From Gigaspora margarita (taxonomy: Eukaryota; Glomeromycota; Glomeromycetes; Diversisporales; Gigasporaceae): DNA of 64,000 bases. Below are positions 35,930 through 47,639 of this stretch, one piece after another. Both the position numbers and the translations under genes were made by a program. Below the pieces are notes generated by a model. The model was given only the letters and a program-made list of their open reading frames with translations, did not search any database and had not been told where the DNA came from. Where the stretch lies: assembly GCA_009809945.1 (NCBI GenBank), contig WTPW01001002.1, positions 148,447 to 212,446 on the forward strand. The letters are read 5' to 3'. The first letter of the stretch is position 1, and every line of letters begins with the position of its first letter.

Positions 35930-36457
35930 GTATGCTACTACCCGGCATTCTACCAATGCCCAGGTATGGTTGTTGTACCGAGCTTTATTTCTCCTAGCAA
36001 CCTCCACTGAATCTCATAGTCGTAAGCTTGTTGGTTCAGATCGCAGTCCAGATATGCCACCACGAGTTCTTGAAGTATCCTTTCAGACTTCAGCCTCTCA
36101 ATATGTCTCGTAACTTTGGTTATTCAAATCGGTGTTCTGACTCAAGAACGATCCCAGGGGTTTGATTCCGATTACTTGTAGTGTCAATAGTATGACCATA
36201 TATAGATGAGGGTACAACTAGCCATATATGCACTTTTGGTGCTTATTTTAAGTAGTCCGTCTAAAGGTTCCACACTAGCTATCATACTTGCAACCTGCTA
36301 CGAGAATTGTCTATTCAAAACTCTCTGATCTATGATGACATCTCCCAATATAGTAGGACCCACAACATAGAATTACGATTTCACCACCACTGAAAATCAA
36401 ACTGGCAACCTTCTGATTTGTATCCTCGGAGCATAACTACTATGCTATCAGCCTAGA
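35930..36457 (-). mobile_element. tRNA-derived SINE-like element, copy 4
   Basis: Read on the minus strand it starts with a tRNA-like head: A box TAGCATAGTAG (36447-36437) and a decayed B box (GTTTGATTT). It then carries the blocks shared with 16867-17050 and 53440-53655 (CTAGTTGTACCCTCATCTAT), and the block shared with 12370-12742 (ACCAAAGTTACGAGACATAT). Containing both shared parts, it is the most complete copy in the window. No poly-A is visible. Confidence 0.6.
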
Positions 36458-37564
36458 AAACTTGTTCTAATTTTATAAATATGCAAATACAATTTAAATA
36501 CTATATAAACAATATATTTAAAATATTATTGCACTTATATGTTTTCTAGACAATATTAAAATATCTTACTTGGTTTAGGCTACAGATAAATACTAGGTCT
36601 ATTTTTGTTTATTTAGCTATATATCTGAGTTTTTTTCTTAGTATTAGATTTAAATTATAAAATTTTTTCCAATTGTAAAAAGTTTCTATTAAATTTAATA
36701 AAGATAAGAGAGGACCCCGAAATAAACATAGTTAGATCAGGTATTAGTTTGCTTATTTTGGGGGTTTTATGCAGATATTTTCTATTTTTAGTAATTTTTT
36801 TGCTCATTTTTGAGGTTTTTTCTGCAAATATTTTCATTTTAGTAATTTTATAATTAACCTGACCTATCTATGTATATTTCGGGGCTCTAATAAAAGCAAG
36901 CTCTTACTATCAAAATTAAAAAATATATATATATCTTATTTATTTTAATAAAAATTAATTTTTTTTTAAACATTTTCTTTATATATATAGATTAGTAAGA
37001 ATAGAGATATTTATCAAATGATTTTTACTTTTTAAGACACCTACCTATTCTTCTTATCTAATAAATATTAACTAATTAAATTTAAATTTATAATAGCACT
37101 TAATTTTTTTTTAGCTCTTTTTAAAAAATCTTCTAAAAAAGTTTATACCCTAATAATATAATATCTGTGCTTTGAAAATAATTCTATAGTACCTAGGGGT
37201 TAGTAAAACTATGAGGAGGCCAACTTATATGATATATATAGCTAATAAATATCTTGCATGTTTTGTATAACAATCAAATAGATTAATAATAAAAAAATTT
37301 GCGATACTATACTAATGAGTCTTTTAGCATAATAACCAAGTACTGATTCAATATATGTTATTGCTATAGTTTATTGCCGCTAGTTGGTAGGTTTATAAAG
37401 AGATTGTATACATTTTAGTATTCACAAAAACAAAATTTACTTCTTTAAAAATAATTGAAATTGTTAAATGCAATCTTATTACTAACTCTATATATACTAA
37501 ACAGACTATACTTTGTAAATTAGTTAAAGAGACGCTTTAATATGTACATGATATTAAAGTAAAA
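36458..37564. other. Intergenic, no gene seen
   Basis: AT-rich. A local inverted repeat is formed by GAGGACCCCGAAATAAACAT (36710) and ATGTATATTTCGGGGCTCTA (36870), so 36710-36890 is probably a small degraded MITE with near-palindromic TTTTTAGTAA repeats between. Otherwise nothing. Confidence 0.45.
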
Positions 37565-40500
37565 TATCATTAGCAAATTTATAGTAGTGAAATTTTTTGA
37601 AAAATCTTGCGAACCTGTGAAAACTTTTGGCAAACTGCAATATAATTTGAAATATTTTACAAAAAATATTTTTTGAAATATTTTATTTTGAAATAATTCA
37701 AAATATTTTCAATTATTTTAGATCTGAGAAACCAAGTTGGATCAGTATATCTGTAACCTGGATTATATCAAGAGCATATTGGACTATATTTTCGAAATAT
37801 TTCAAAATTTTGTATAATATTACAAGATCAGATTAGATCTTTTATAAATTAGATTTTTTTTCGTTTTGTTTTTTGATTTCGTTTTGTTTTTCTTTTATTT
37901 ATTTATTTTTTTAATTTTTATAGTAGTGAAATCTTTCAAAAGATCTTGCAAACCTGTGAAAACTTTTGGTGAACTGCAATATAATTTGAAATATTTTGCA
38001 AAAATATTTTTGAAATAATTTATTTTGAAATAATTCAAAATATTTTCAATTATTTTAAATCTGGAAAATCAAGCTGGATCAGTATATCTGTAACCTGGAT
38101 CATATCAAGAGTATATTGGACTATATTTTTGAAATATTTTGAAATATTTTGAAATATTTTAAAATTTTGTATGATATTACAAGATTAGATTAGATCTTTT
38201 ATAAATTAGATCTTTTTATCGTTTTGTTTTTTGATTTTATTTTGTTTTTTTTTTTATTTATTTATTTTTTTAATTTTTTCACACTTTACAAAAATTAGTT
38301 TTTTGCAAGAAAACCAAACAACTATTCAGCATTTTGCAAGAACACCAATTTGACTTTGTGCACTAACTCAGACTTCTAATACTTTGCAAAAACACAACTA
38401 ATTTCTCTAGCTATTTCTAAATTTCCAAGAATGCTTCTTTAAAGAAATAATTTAGTTTGGCACAAGTTTTCGCAAGTTTTTGCAAAGTTTTGCTTTATTT
38501 ATTTTTTTGTTTGATATTTTTTGTTTTTTGGTTTTTTTTTTAAACTTTTTTAATTAATTTATTTTGTTCTGGCACTTTGCGAGTATACTAACTTCTCTAG
38601 TAATTTGCAAGAACATACTAGATTGCTCTAGCTTATTTTTTAAAAGTGTTTAGAAAAAAGAAAGAAACAAAGGCGATAGTCAAAACAAAAGAGATAGCTG
38701 AAACAAAAACAATAGTTAAAACAAAGAAGCAAAGACAATAGATAACTGTAGGGTATGTGAAAATAAGTGTGTAGAGTTAGTTTTTTAATTTTTTTTCTAC
38801 AAATAGTAATGGAATTAGATGTGACAAAGTGCAAAAGTAGTTAAAATAATATGTAGTAATGTAAAATGATACTATAAATAATATATAATAATCAAAATAT
38901 AATATATAATAAAAATATGTAATATTTATTAAAATATATATTTAATTTAAAAATGTAATATATATATAATATATAATGATGATAATAAAAAATATAAAAT
39001 TTATATTAAATTGCGAAAATTTTAAAAAATTTTAAAATTTTGCGAATTATTGCAAAATATTGCAAATATTGCAGATTTACACGATAATATGTGAAATATT
39101 ACCTCCTATGGCCCCCTAAAAGGTCAAATTATATTGTAAAATATTGTGAAATAGACCAAATAAAAAAATGCAAATCTCTATTTAATTATCCCTTTCAGGG
39201 GTCACAGAAGTAATATTTTGCATATTATCGTATAAATCTGCAATATTTTGCAATATTTTGCAATAAAAATAATTCGCAAAATTTCAAAAATTTTTAAAAT
39301 TTTTACAATTTAATATAAAATTTTATATTTTTTTATTATTATCACTATACATTATATATATTATATTTTTAAATTAAACATATTTATTATATATTATATT
39401 TTAATTATTATATATTCTTTACAGTATTATTTTTACATTATTACATATTATTTTAACTACTTTTGCACTTTGTCGCATCTAATTCCATTACTATTTGTAG
39501 AAAAAAAATAAAAAACTAACTCTACACACTTATTTTCACACATCCTACAGTTAGTTATTAGTTTTCTTTTTTGTTTTAACTATTGTTTTTGCTTCAGCTA
39601 TCTTTTTTGTTTTGACTATCATCTTTGTTTCTTTCTTTTTTTTAAACACTTCTAAAAAATAGGCTAAAGCAATCTAGTATATTCTTGCAAAGTGCTAAAG
39701 AAGTTAGTGTTCTTACAAAGTATCAGAATAAAATAAATTAATAAAAAAAGTTTAAAAAAAAAAACCAAAAAACAAAAAATGTTAAACAAAAAAATAAATA
39801 AAGCAAAACTTTGCAAAAACTTGCAAAAACTTGTGCCAAACTAAATCATCTCTTTCAAGAAGCATTTTTGAATTTAAAAATTGCTGGAGAAAACAGTTGT
39901 GTTCTTGCAAAGTATCAGAAGTTTGAGTTGGTGCACAAAGTCAAATTGGTGTTCTTGCAAAGTATCAAATAGTTGTTGGTTTCTTACAAAAAGCTAATTT
40001 TTGTAAAGTGTAAAAAAATTAAAAAATAAATAAATAAAAGAAAAACAAACTGAAATTAAAAAACAAAATAAAAAAAGATCTAATTTATAAAAGATCTAAT
40101 CTGATCTTGTAACATTATATAAAATTTTGAAATATTTCAAAATATTTCAAAATATTTCGAAAATATAGTCCAATATGCCTTTGATATGACCTAGATTACA
40201 TATATACTAATCCAGCTTGGTTTCCTAGGTCTAAAATAATTGAAAATATTTCGAATTGTTTCAAAAAAAAATATTTCAAAAAATATTTTTTGCGAAATAT
40301 TTTGAATTATATTGCAGTTTACCAAAGGTTCACAAGAACTTTCAAAAGATTTCACCACTATAAAAATTAAAAAAATAAATAAATAAAAGAAAAACAAAAC
40401 AAAATCAAAAAACAAAATGAAAAAAGATCTAATTTATAAAAGATTTAATCTAATCTTGTAACATCATACAAGATTTTGAAATATTTTAAAATATTTAAAA

Positions 40501-42540
40501 TATTTTGAAAATATAGTCCAATATGGTCTTGATATGACCCAGGTTACAGATATACTAATCCAGCTTGGTTTCCCAGGTCTAAAATAATTGAAAATATTTT
40601 GAATTATTATGAAATAAATATTTCAAAAAATATTTTTTGCAAAATATTTCAAATTATATTGTAGTTTTTCAAAAGTTTTCACAGGTTTGCAAGATCTTTC
40701 AAAAGATTTTACCACTATAAAAATTAAAAAAATAAATAAATAAAAGAAAAACAAAACGAAATTAAAAAACAAAATGAAAAAAGATCTAATTTATAAAAGA
40801 TCTAATCTGATCTTGTAACATCATACAAAATTTTGAAATATTTCAAAATATTTTGAATATTTTAAAAATATAGTCCAATATGCCCTTAATATGACCCAGG
40901 TTACAGATATACTGATCTAGCTTGTTTTTCCTAGGTCTAAAATAATTGAAAATATTTCAAATTATTTCAAAATAAAATATTTCAAAAAATATTTTTTGCA
41001 AAATATTTCAAATTATATTGCAGTTTGCAGGGTTGTGCAAGCTATATATCTAGTAGTTTTTTATCAGACACTGGGCATTTTCGAATTGTCCTATGCAATT
41101 CTAATATACAATGTGGTACAGCTATAGTTGTCATTGGACAATGTCTGATCATGTTGCATAGGATAATTCGGATAATTTTTCAATATCTGATAATATGTTT
41201 AATGCTAATTTGTACATGACCAAGATGAAAACTATACAAAAAATTGATTTATATGGATCAATTTAGTATACATACGTTTATTGAACATACACCATCTCTT
41301 ATCATTTAATTAATCATAACACATAATGATTATTATAAAAAAAATTGTATCTCATATTATCGTACATATGTACGTACTAATCTTTCAAAGGATAGCTTCA
41401 TTTATATAATTTGAAAACTAACTCTATTATATTATATACATATGTACATAATTATTTTGCTAAAAAGAGTTGGTTTATTAATATAATTTATAAAGTTCGC
41501 TAACACAATGCTTAATAAATAAAAGTGGGCATAAGAAACTCTTATTATTATTACGATTGACTAAAATCTTTGTTGATTACAAATGCAATTCTATTGGTCA
41601 ATTGTCATATGTTAAATTAAATAACTAATCATATGAAGCAATTTAATATCATGTGACTGACCAAGTTATCTTATATGTCCAATCCTATGTCCATTACTTT
41701 TGATCAGACATTCGAACAATGGATATTAAACAGATTTTCATTGTCCAAATTCTATTCATGCCAACCCTGGCAGTTCGCCAAAAGTTTTTACAGGTTCGCA
41801 AGATCTTTCGAAAGATTTCACTACTATAAAAATTAAAAAAATAAATAAATAAAAGAAAAACAAAACAAAATCAAAAACAAACCGAAAAAAAATCTAATTT
41901 ATAAAAGATCTAATCTGATCTTGTAACATCATACAAAATTTCAAAATATTTCAAAATATTTCGAAATATTTCAAAAATATAGTCCAATACACCCTTGATA
42001 TAACTCAGGTTACAGATATACTAATCCAGCTTGGTTTTCTAGGTCTAAAATAATTGAAAATATTTTGAATTATTTTAAAATAAAATATTTCAAAAAATAT
42101 TTTTTGCAAAATATTTCGAATTATATTGCAGTTTGCCAAAAGTTTTTACAGGTTCGCAAGATCTTTTAAAAGATTTTGTCACTATAAAAATTAAAAAATA
42201 AATAAATAAAAAAAAAACAAAACGAAATCAAAAAACAAAATGAAAAATATCTAATTTATAAAGATCTAATCTGATCTTGTAACATCATACAAAATTTCGA
42301 AATATTTTAAAATATTTTAAAATATTTTGAAAATATAGTCCAATACGCCCTTGGTATGAACAGGTTATAAATATACTCATTTAGCTTGGTTTTCTAGATC
42401 TAAAATATTTTAAAAATATTTTGAATTATTTTAAACTAAAATATTTTTGAAATTACTTCTGAAATCTGCAGTTTGCAAGTTCTTTCAAAAAATTTCACAG
42501 GTTTGCAAGATCTTTTGAAAGATTTCACCACTATAAAAAA
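37565..42540. repeat. Giant imperfect palindrome of A/T satellite, ~5 kb
   Basis: Left arm (37565-39110) and right arm (39190-42540) are inverted copies about a centre near 39150. Markers: GTGACAAAGTGCAAAAGTAG at 38820 against its complement at 39457. The marker AAGCTGGATCAGTATATCTG occurs twice in the left arm (about 37735, 38071; spacing 336) and five times inverted in the right arm (about 40195, 40551, 40907, 42008, 42364; spacing 356 bases once the insert at 41028-41769 is removed). The units are full of AAATATTTTGAAATATTT self-complementary strings. No coding capacity. Confidence 0.85.
41028..41769. mobile_element. hAT-like MITE (742 bp) inside the satellite
   Basis: Flanked by GCAGTTTG (41020-41027) and GCAGTTCG (41770-41777), an 8-bp target duplication with one mismatch; the intact site (TTGCAGTTTGCCAAAAG) is seen in the neighbouring satellite unit at 42127. 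Ends CAGGGTTGTGCAAG and CATGCCAACCCTG are inverted. The interior is non-coding; the 64-codon open frame at 41025-41219 is not supported as a gene. Confidence 0.85.
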
Positions 42541-43313
42541 ATAAAACCTTATGTTAACTCCAACTAGTTTGGCTTTTGAGTAATTAAAATAAAGACAGTT
42601 TGAAACAGTTTATAGGCTTTGGGTTGTATATATGATCTCTTATCTTTGTTTTTTTTATCTTATATGAATATATGATTCAGTTTTTTTAACAATATAAGAG
42701 CAGCTATAAAAGTTCTTTATGATTAATTATTTACTTTTGTCTATTTCGAGTTTCAAAAAAAAAGAAATCCTAGTAAATAGGTTATTTCTAAAAAAAATTA
42801 ACAATCAAGACTTTGACTGATTGAACACATATATATGAATTTATGTGATTTTCAAATAAAATAACAATTTTCACATTACTATTAAACTTGTATAACATTA
42901 GAGTTGTCCCCTCCATAGTTTTACTAACCCCTAGATAGTACTAGAAATTTTTTTTAAGTAAATAGTAAATAAAGATTGAATAACCAAAATAATCCAAATT
43001 TGCTTTTTGCTAATTTTAAATATAATTTTTGCAAACTTTTTTTTTTATTGGATAAAATTAAAATTGTATAATAATATCCATTCAAAATTGATAGTAAATA
43101 TTTATTTACTATGCCAATCATTTTTATTTTATATTTAAAAAATCTTCAAGACCTTTATAACTTATTTTAATATTAAATTAAGGACATGCCATTTATCATG
43201 TAATTTTTACCATGAATATATAGTTAGTGATAGTGATCACGTCTATATATTATATTAACAAACCAAAATTAGATAAACTAATCATACCAAATGACTACTA
43301 AGTAAAAAATATC
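42541..43313. other. Intergenic, no gene seen
   Basis: AT-rich sequence, no recognised feature. Confidence 0.4.
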
Positions 43314-43560
43314 ATATGGGGTCTTTGCTAGAAAACCCACAGTTAGAGACTATTTAGATTTTGACAATAAAATTTGAAATTGCTAGCTATCTATTAATCC
43401 AATTTGAATAAACTTTTTTTTACTTTATAAAGCTTAAATAGCTTTATAAAGTAAAAAAAAGTTTATTCAAATTAGATTAATAGATAGCTAGCTATTTCAA
43501 ATTTCATTGTCAAAATCTAAATAGTCTCTAACTGTGGTTTTTCTAGCAAAGACCCCATAT
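43314..43560. mobile_element. Near-perfect palindromic MITE, 247 bp
   Basis: Ends ATATGGGGTCTTTGCTAG and CTAGCAAAGACCCCATAT; arms of about 115 bases are almost identical complements, meeting at GCTTAAATAGC near 43430. No coding capacity. High arm identity suggests a recent or gene-converted copy. Confidence 0.85.
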
Positions 43561-43849
43561 AATAAATAGCATGCCCCTAACTAGTTATAATATTTGCATG
43601 AAATAAACATTGTACTTTATAAATTAAAATTTAACAAAAATTTTAATTTTGGTTTAGAGGTCTCAGAACTCTATTTTTAAGGTAAAGACCCTATATCTTA
43701 TACTACAAATCTATTATTAATGCAATACAAGTTTAATTAGTACAGTATTGGACAGCAAAAACTATCCATTTATTATATATAAAATATATAAAATATAAAA
43801 ATGCTTATAACTTAAAACCAAATTACTTTAAAAAATCTGTTTTATACAT

Positions 43850-45830
43850 CAGTAAATTTATAGTAGCGAAATCTTTCAAAAGATCTTGCGAACATGCAAA
43901 ATCTTTCGAAAGATCTTGCATATTACAATATATTTTGAAATATTTCGCAATATATTTCAAAATATTTCAGGTTTTGAAATATAATTTTGAAATATTTCGA
44001 AAGTGGTATTGAAATATTTTTCAAAATATTTTAAAATATTTTAGATTTGAGAAACCAAGCTGGATCAGTAAATTTGTAATCTGGGTTATACCAAGATTGC
44101 ATCAAACTAATATTTTTAAAATATTTAAATATTTTGATGATGTTCAAATATAATCTACAAACACTGTATTACAAGATCAAATTGATTTTTGTTTATAATT
44201 AGATCTTCAGTTTTACATTGTTTTTTTTTTGTTTGTTTTGTTTTTTTGTTCATTTTGTTTTTTCTCTTTGTTTTGTTTTTTCTCTTTTTTTTTTATCTAT
44301 TTTTTAAATTTTTTCTTTTTTTACAAAAACAGCAACCTAACTTTGGAGATTTGCAAAAAAATCTACAACTTTTCACCACTTATCAGAAACACAAATTTGA
44401 CTTTGCAAGCCAACTCAGACTTTCGACACTTTGCAAAAACACAACTATTTCTTCACAATTTCTAAATTGACAAGAACATTTTTTTAAAGAAATGGTTTTA
44501 GTTAAGCACAAGTCTTTACAAGTCTTTGCAAGGTTTCATTATATTTTTTTTTTGTTTGATACTTTTTGTTTTTGTTTTTTTTTTTTAAATTTTTTTTTAT
44601 TAATTTAATTTATTTTAGCACTTTACAAAAACATAACCCTTCCTTCTTGGCACTTTTAAGAAAACCAACTCAGACTATTTCAGCATTTGGCAAACATGAA
44701 AAATGGAGATTTGGGCTTTCTTTATTTTTTTTATTCAGTTTGTTATATTTTTGTTTTTTTATTTGTTTTTTTTATTTTTTCACTTCTCTACTATTTTTAG
44801 GAAGTATTTAAAAAAGAGCAAATCAAAGATGATAGCCAAAACAAAAGAAATAACTGAAGCAAAACAATAGTTAAAACAAAGAAGCAAAATAATAGCTAAC
44901 TGCAGGATGAGCAAAAATAAGCATATAGAGTTAGTTTTTTATAGAATTATATGTGACAAAGTGCGAAAGTATTTTAAAATACGTTTTCATTTTTGTTTTT
45001 TTTCATTTTTTTTGAGTTCATTTTTTTCGTATATATTTTTTTTATTCAGTTTGCTTATATTTTTTGTTTTTTCATTTGTTTTTTTTATTTTTCACTTTTA
45101 CACTATTTTTAGAAAGTATTTAAAAAAGAGCGAAACGAAAACAATAGCAAAAACAAAAGAAATAGCCACAACAAAATAATAGTTAAAACAAAGAAATGAA
45201 ATAATAGCTAATTGCAGAGTGAGCGAAAATAAGTGTGTAAAACTAGTTTTTTGGAATTATATGTGATAAAGTTTGAAAGTATTTTAAAATATGTTTTCGT
45301 TTTCAGTCTTTTTTATTTTTTTTGGGTTCATTTTTTTCGTCATTTTTTTCATTTTTTTTTGTATAATAATATATAATAAAAATATATATTAAATAAAAAT
45401 ATATATTTAATTTAAAATAAATTTAAAATATAACATATACTAATAAATAAAAAAATATAAAATTTTATATTGAATTGCGAAAACATGTGAAAACTTGTAA
45501 AACATTCAAAATTTTGCAAAACCACAATTATATAAATATGTATATTGTTTATTGTGATAATATACGAAATATTATCTCCTGCGACCCAGAGAGGAAATAA
45601 TTAGATACAGGGTTGCTTTGTTTTTATTTGCCCTATTTCGCAATATTTCGCAATATATTTCAAAACATTTCAAAATTTATCTGAAATATTTTGAAAGAAA
45701 TGCATACTGAAATCTTTCAAAAGATTGCACATCTTTCGAAAGATTTTGCATTGATCGCAATTCTTTTGAAAAATTTCAGCATACAATTTCTTTTGAAAAA
45801 TTTCATATATTTATTTTGCTAATGGATATT
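43850..45830 (+). repeat. A/T satellite unit, third locus
   Basis: Starts with TTATAGTAGCGAAATCTTTC, includes AACCAAGCTGGATCAGTAAA (44052), the T-rich tract, the GCAAAAACACAACTATTTCT block, then a segment (CTAACTGCAGGATGAGCAAA ... GTGACAAAGTGCGAAAGTAT) that occurs twice, at 44840-45000 and 45130-45300. It ends with CTTTCGAAAGATTTTGCA strings. Open frames of 78-93 codons here are low-complexity Phe-rich artefacts. Confidence 0.7.
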
Positions 45831-45867
45831 ATTTTATTCCCACAATGTTTGGATGTATACGTACATG

Positions 45868-46147
45868 CAGTGTTGTCACAGGACAGCTTTGGACAATGAT
45901 TTGAACAATTTTGGACAATTTTGGACAATTAAATAAAGTAAAATTACTTAAAATTTTATTATGATAATCTATTTTAATTTTAACTGGAATGTGTTCAGCA
46001 CCTAAAAAAATATATAGTTATATATTTTTTAGATAAATTTATTAATTATTAAAGCCTAGACAAGCTTTGGACAATCTTGGACGTTTGGACAATTTTGGAC
46101 GTGAACAAGCTAAAAAAGGCTGTGGACAGCCAAAACGTACAACACTG
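45868..46147. mobile_element. hAT-like MITE, 'GGACAAT' family, copy 1
   Basis: 280 bp with a perfect 8-bp target duplication CGTACATG (45860-45867, 46148-46155). Terminal inverted repeats CAGTGTTGT and ACAACACTG. Inside, TTTTGGACAATT recurs. A diverged, inverted copy is at 50273-50551. Confidence 0.9.
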
Positions 46148-46268
46148 CGTACATGCATATGTACTATCAAAGCCCAACAATAACCAAGTAGTACCGTATA
46201 ACAATTATAGCCAAATATATCTGCATACTGGTACTTTTTTTTAATATTATTATTAAATTAAATTAATT

Positions 46269-46791
46269 GATAATCTGTCTGTTAACTGGAGAGTGATTAT
46301 AGTATAACGTGATACAAATCACATATGAAAATCACTATAAGCGAAATATGATATGCTTCTATCTATAAATTTTTTTCTTACTAAGTTAATGATACATATC
46401 TACTAATTGAAAATTGTAGAGCTTATTGAAACACATTTAACAGTAGTTAAATAATCCAAATTGGTCTAGTAGATGTTGAGATATCATCAAAAAACGATTA
46501 GCTGACTATATAAAATCTCTATGTAAACAATGTTTGTTTATAGATTTTATATAGTTAGCTAATTGTTTTTTGATGATATCTTACCATCCACTAGGCCGAT
46601 TTGGATGATATAACTACTGTTAGGTATGTCTTAATGAGCTCTACAACTTTTAATTAATGAATATGTATCATTAACTTAGTAAGAAAAAATTTTTAGATAG
46701 AAGTATGCCATATTTCGCCTATAGTAATTTTTATATTTGAACTGCATTATGTTATACTATAATTACTCTTTAGTTGACAGGCGGATTATTA
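46269..46791. mobile_element. Palindromic MITE, ~520 bp
   Basis: Left GATAATCTGTCTGTTAACTG and right TAGTTGACAGGCGGATTATT are inverted; the arms remain complementary through TCTATCTATAAATTTTTTTC / AAAAATTTTTAGATAGAAGT to a centre near 46530. Carries the shared internal module CCAAATTGGTCTAGTAGATG (46456) and its inverted partner at 46585. Confidence 0.8.
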
Positions 46792-47232
46792 GTTAAATAA
46801 ATAAAAAAAATTTTCAATAAATAGACAGGTTCTTTTAACAATTCGAATATATTATATATTTGATTTGCCCTTTGAACAACCTTCACTTAAGAAATAATTT
46901 CCATTCTAGAAACACTAAATACTAAAGTTACCTACTCTAATAAAATAGAATTCCAAAACCTATCATATATAAAAAATAAAATAATAAAAAAAAATAAAAA
47001 ACTATATAATTTCTGTTTGTACAGATTTATTATTAAAATGCCTGTTCTTTTATTGCACCAATTTATATTTAATACTAGTTCTGTTCACATTTTATATTTA
47101 TTTTCAATAAAAAGTTATTTACACAAATTATATATTTAAAATCAACTTTTTTTTTTTAAACTATACATAGAATTCTCTATATACATTTTTTTCAAAAAAT
47201 ATGCTAAACTTATTTGTATTAATTCAGGGAAT
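46792..47232. other. Intergenic, no gene seen
   Basis: AT-rich, nothing supportable. Confidence 0.4.
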
Positions 47233-47547
47233 TACCATATATTCCTGAAATAAGCTACCTTTTTTGGGCCAAAAATTATACAAAAAACATGAGAAAGCTA
47301 TTTTCAAATTGTTGAATTTTTTAAAAATTAAAAAACATACTAATAAAAAGTTGTCCAAATGATATAAAATTTTTATTATAAGTGTATTTTGTGTTTTAAA
47401 CAAGTTTAATTAATAGCACTTTTGAGCTTTACTTAGTAAAATTTGAACTTTTATATGTAGCAACTGCTAATACATTTTTTGAGATTTTTAAAAAAAATTA
47501 GGGGGTAGCTTATTTTCGGAGTAGCTTATTTTTGAGAATATACGGTA
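47233..47547. mobile_element. TA-target MITE, copy 2
   Basis: About 315 bp, TA at both ends; left TACCATATATTCCTGAAATA, right TATTTTTGAGAATATACGGT. Interior aligns with the copy nested in the LINE, including ACTAATAAAAAGTTGTCCAA. It lies 90 bases before the transposase relic. Confidence 0.8.
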
Positions 47548-47639
47548 GTGCTTTATCTTTTTTTCTTTATTTGTAATACCAATCTCTAGATATATAATCG
47601 TAATTTACTTTTATTTATACAAATGAATTTCTTACAATA

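Noticed and set aside
41025-41219. 64-codon open frame
   Set aside because: Contained in the hAT-like MITE; no transposase motif.
37565-42540. CRISPR-like regular repeats
   Set aside because: Repeats are ~356 bp satellites in a eukaryote, with no spacers.
44189-45179. Open frames of 78-93 codons
   Set aside because: Same T-rich satellite; low-complexity Phe/Leu/Ser strings without domain signs.
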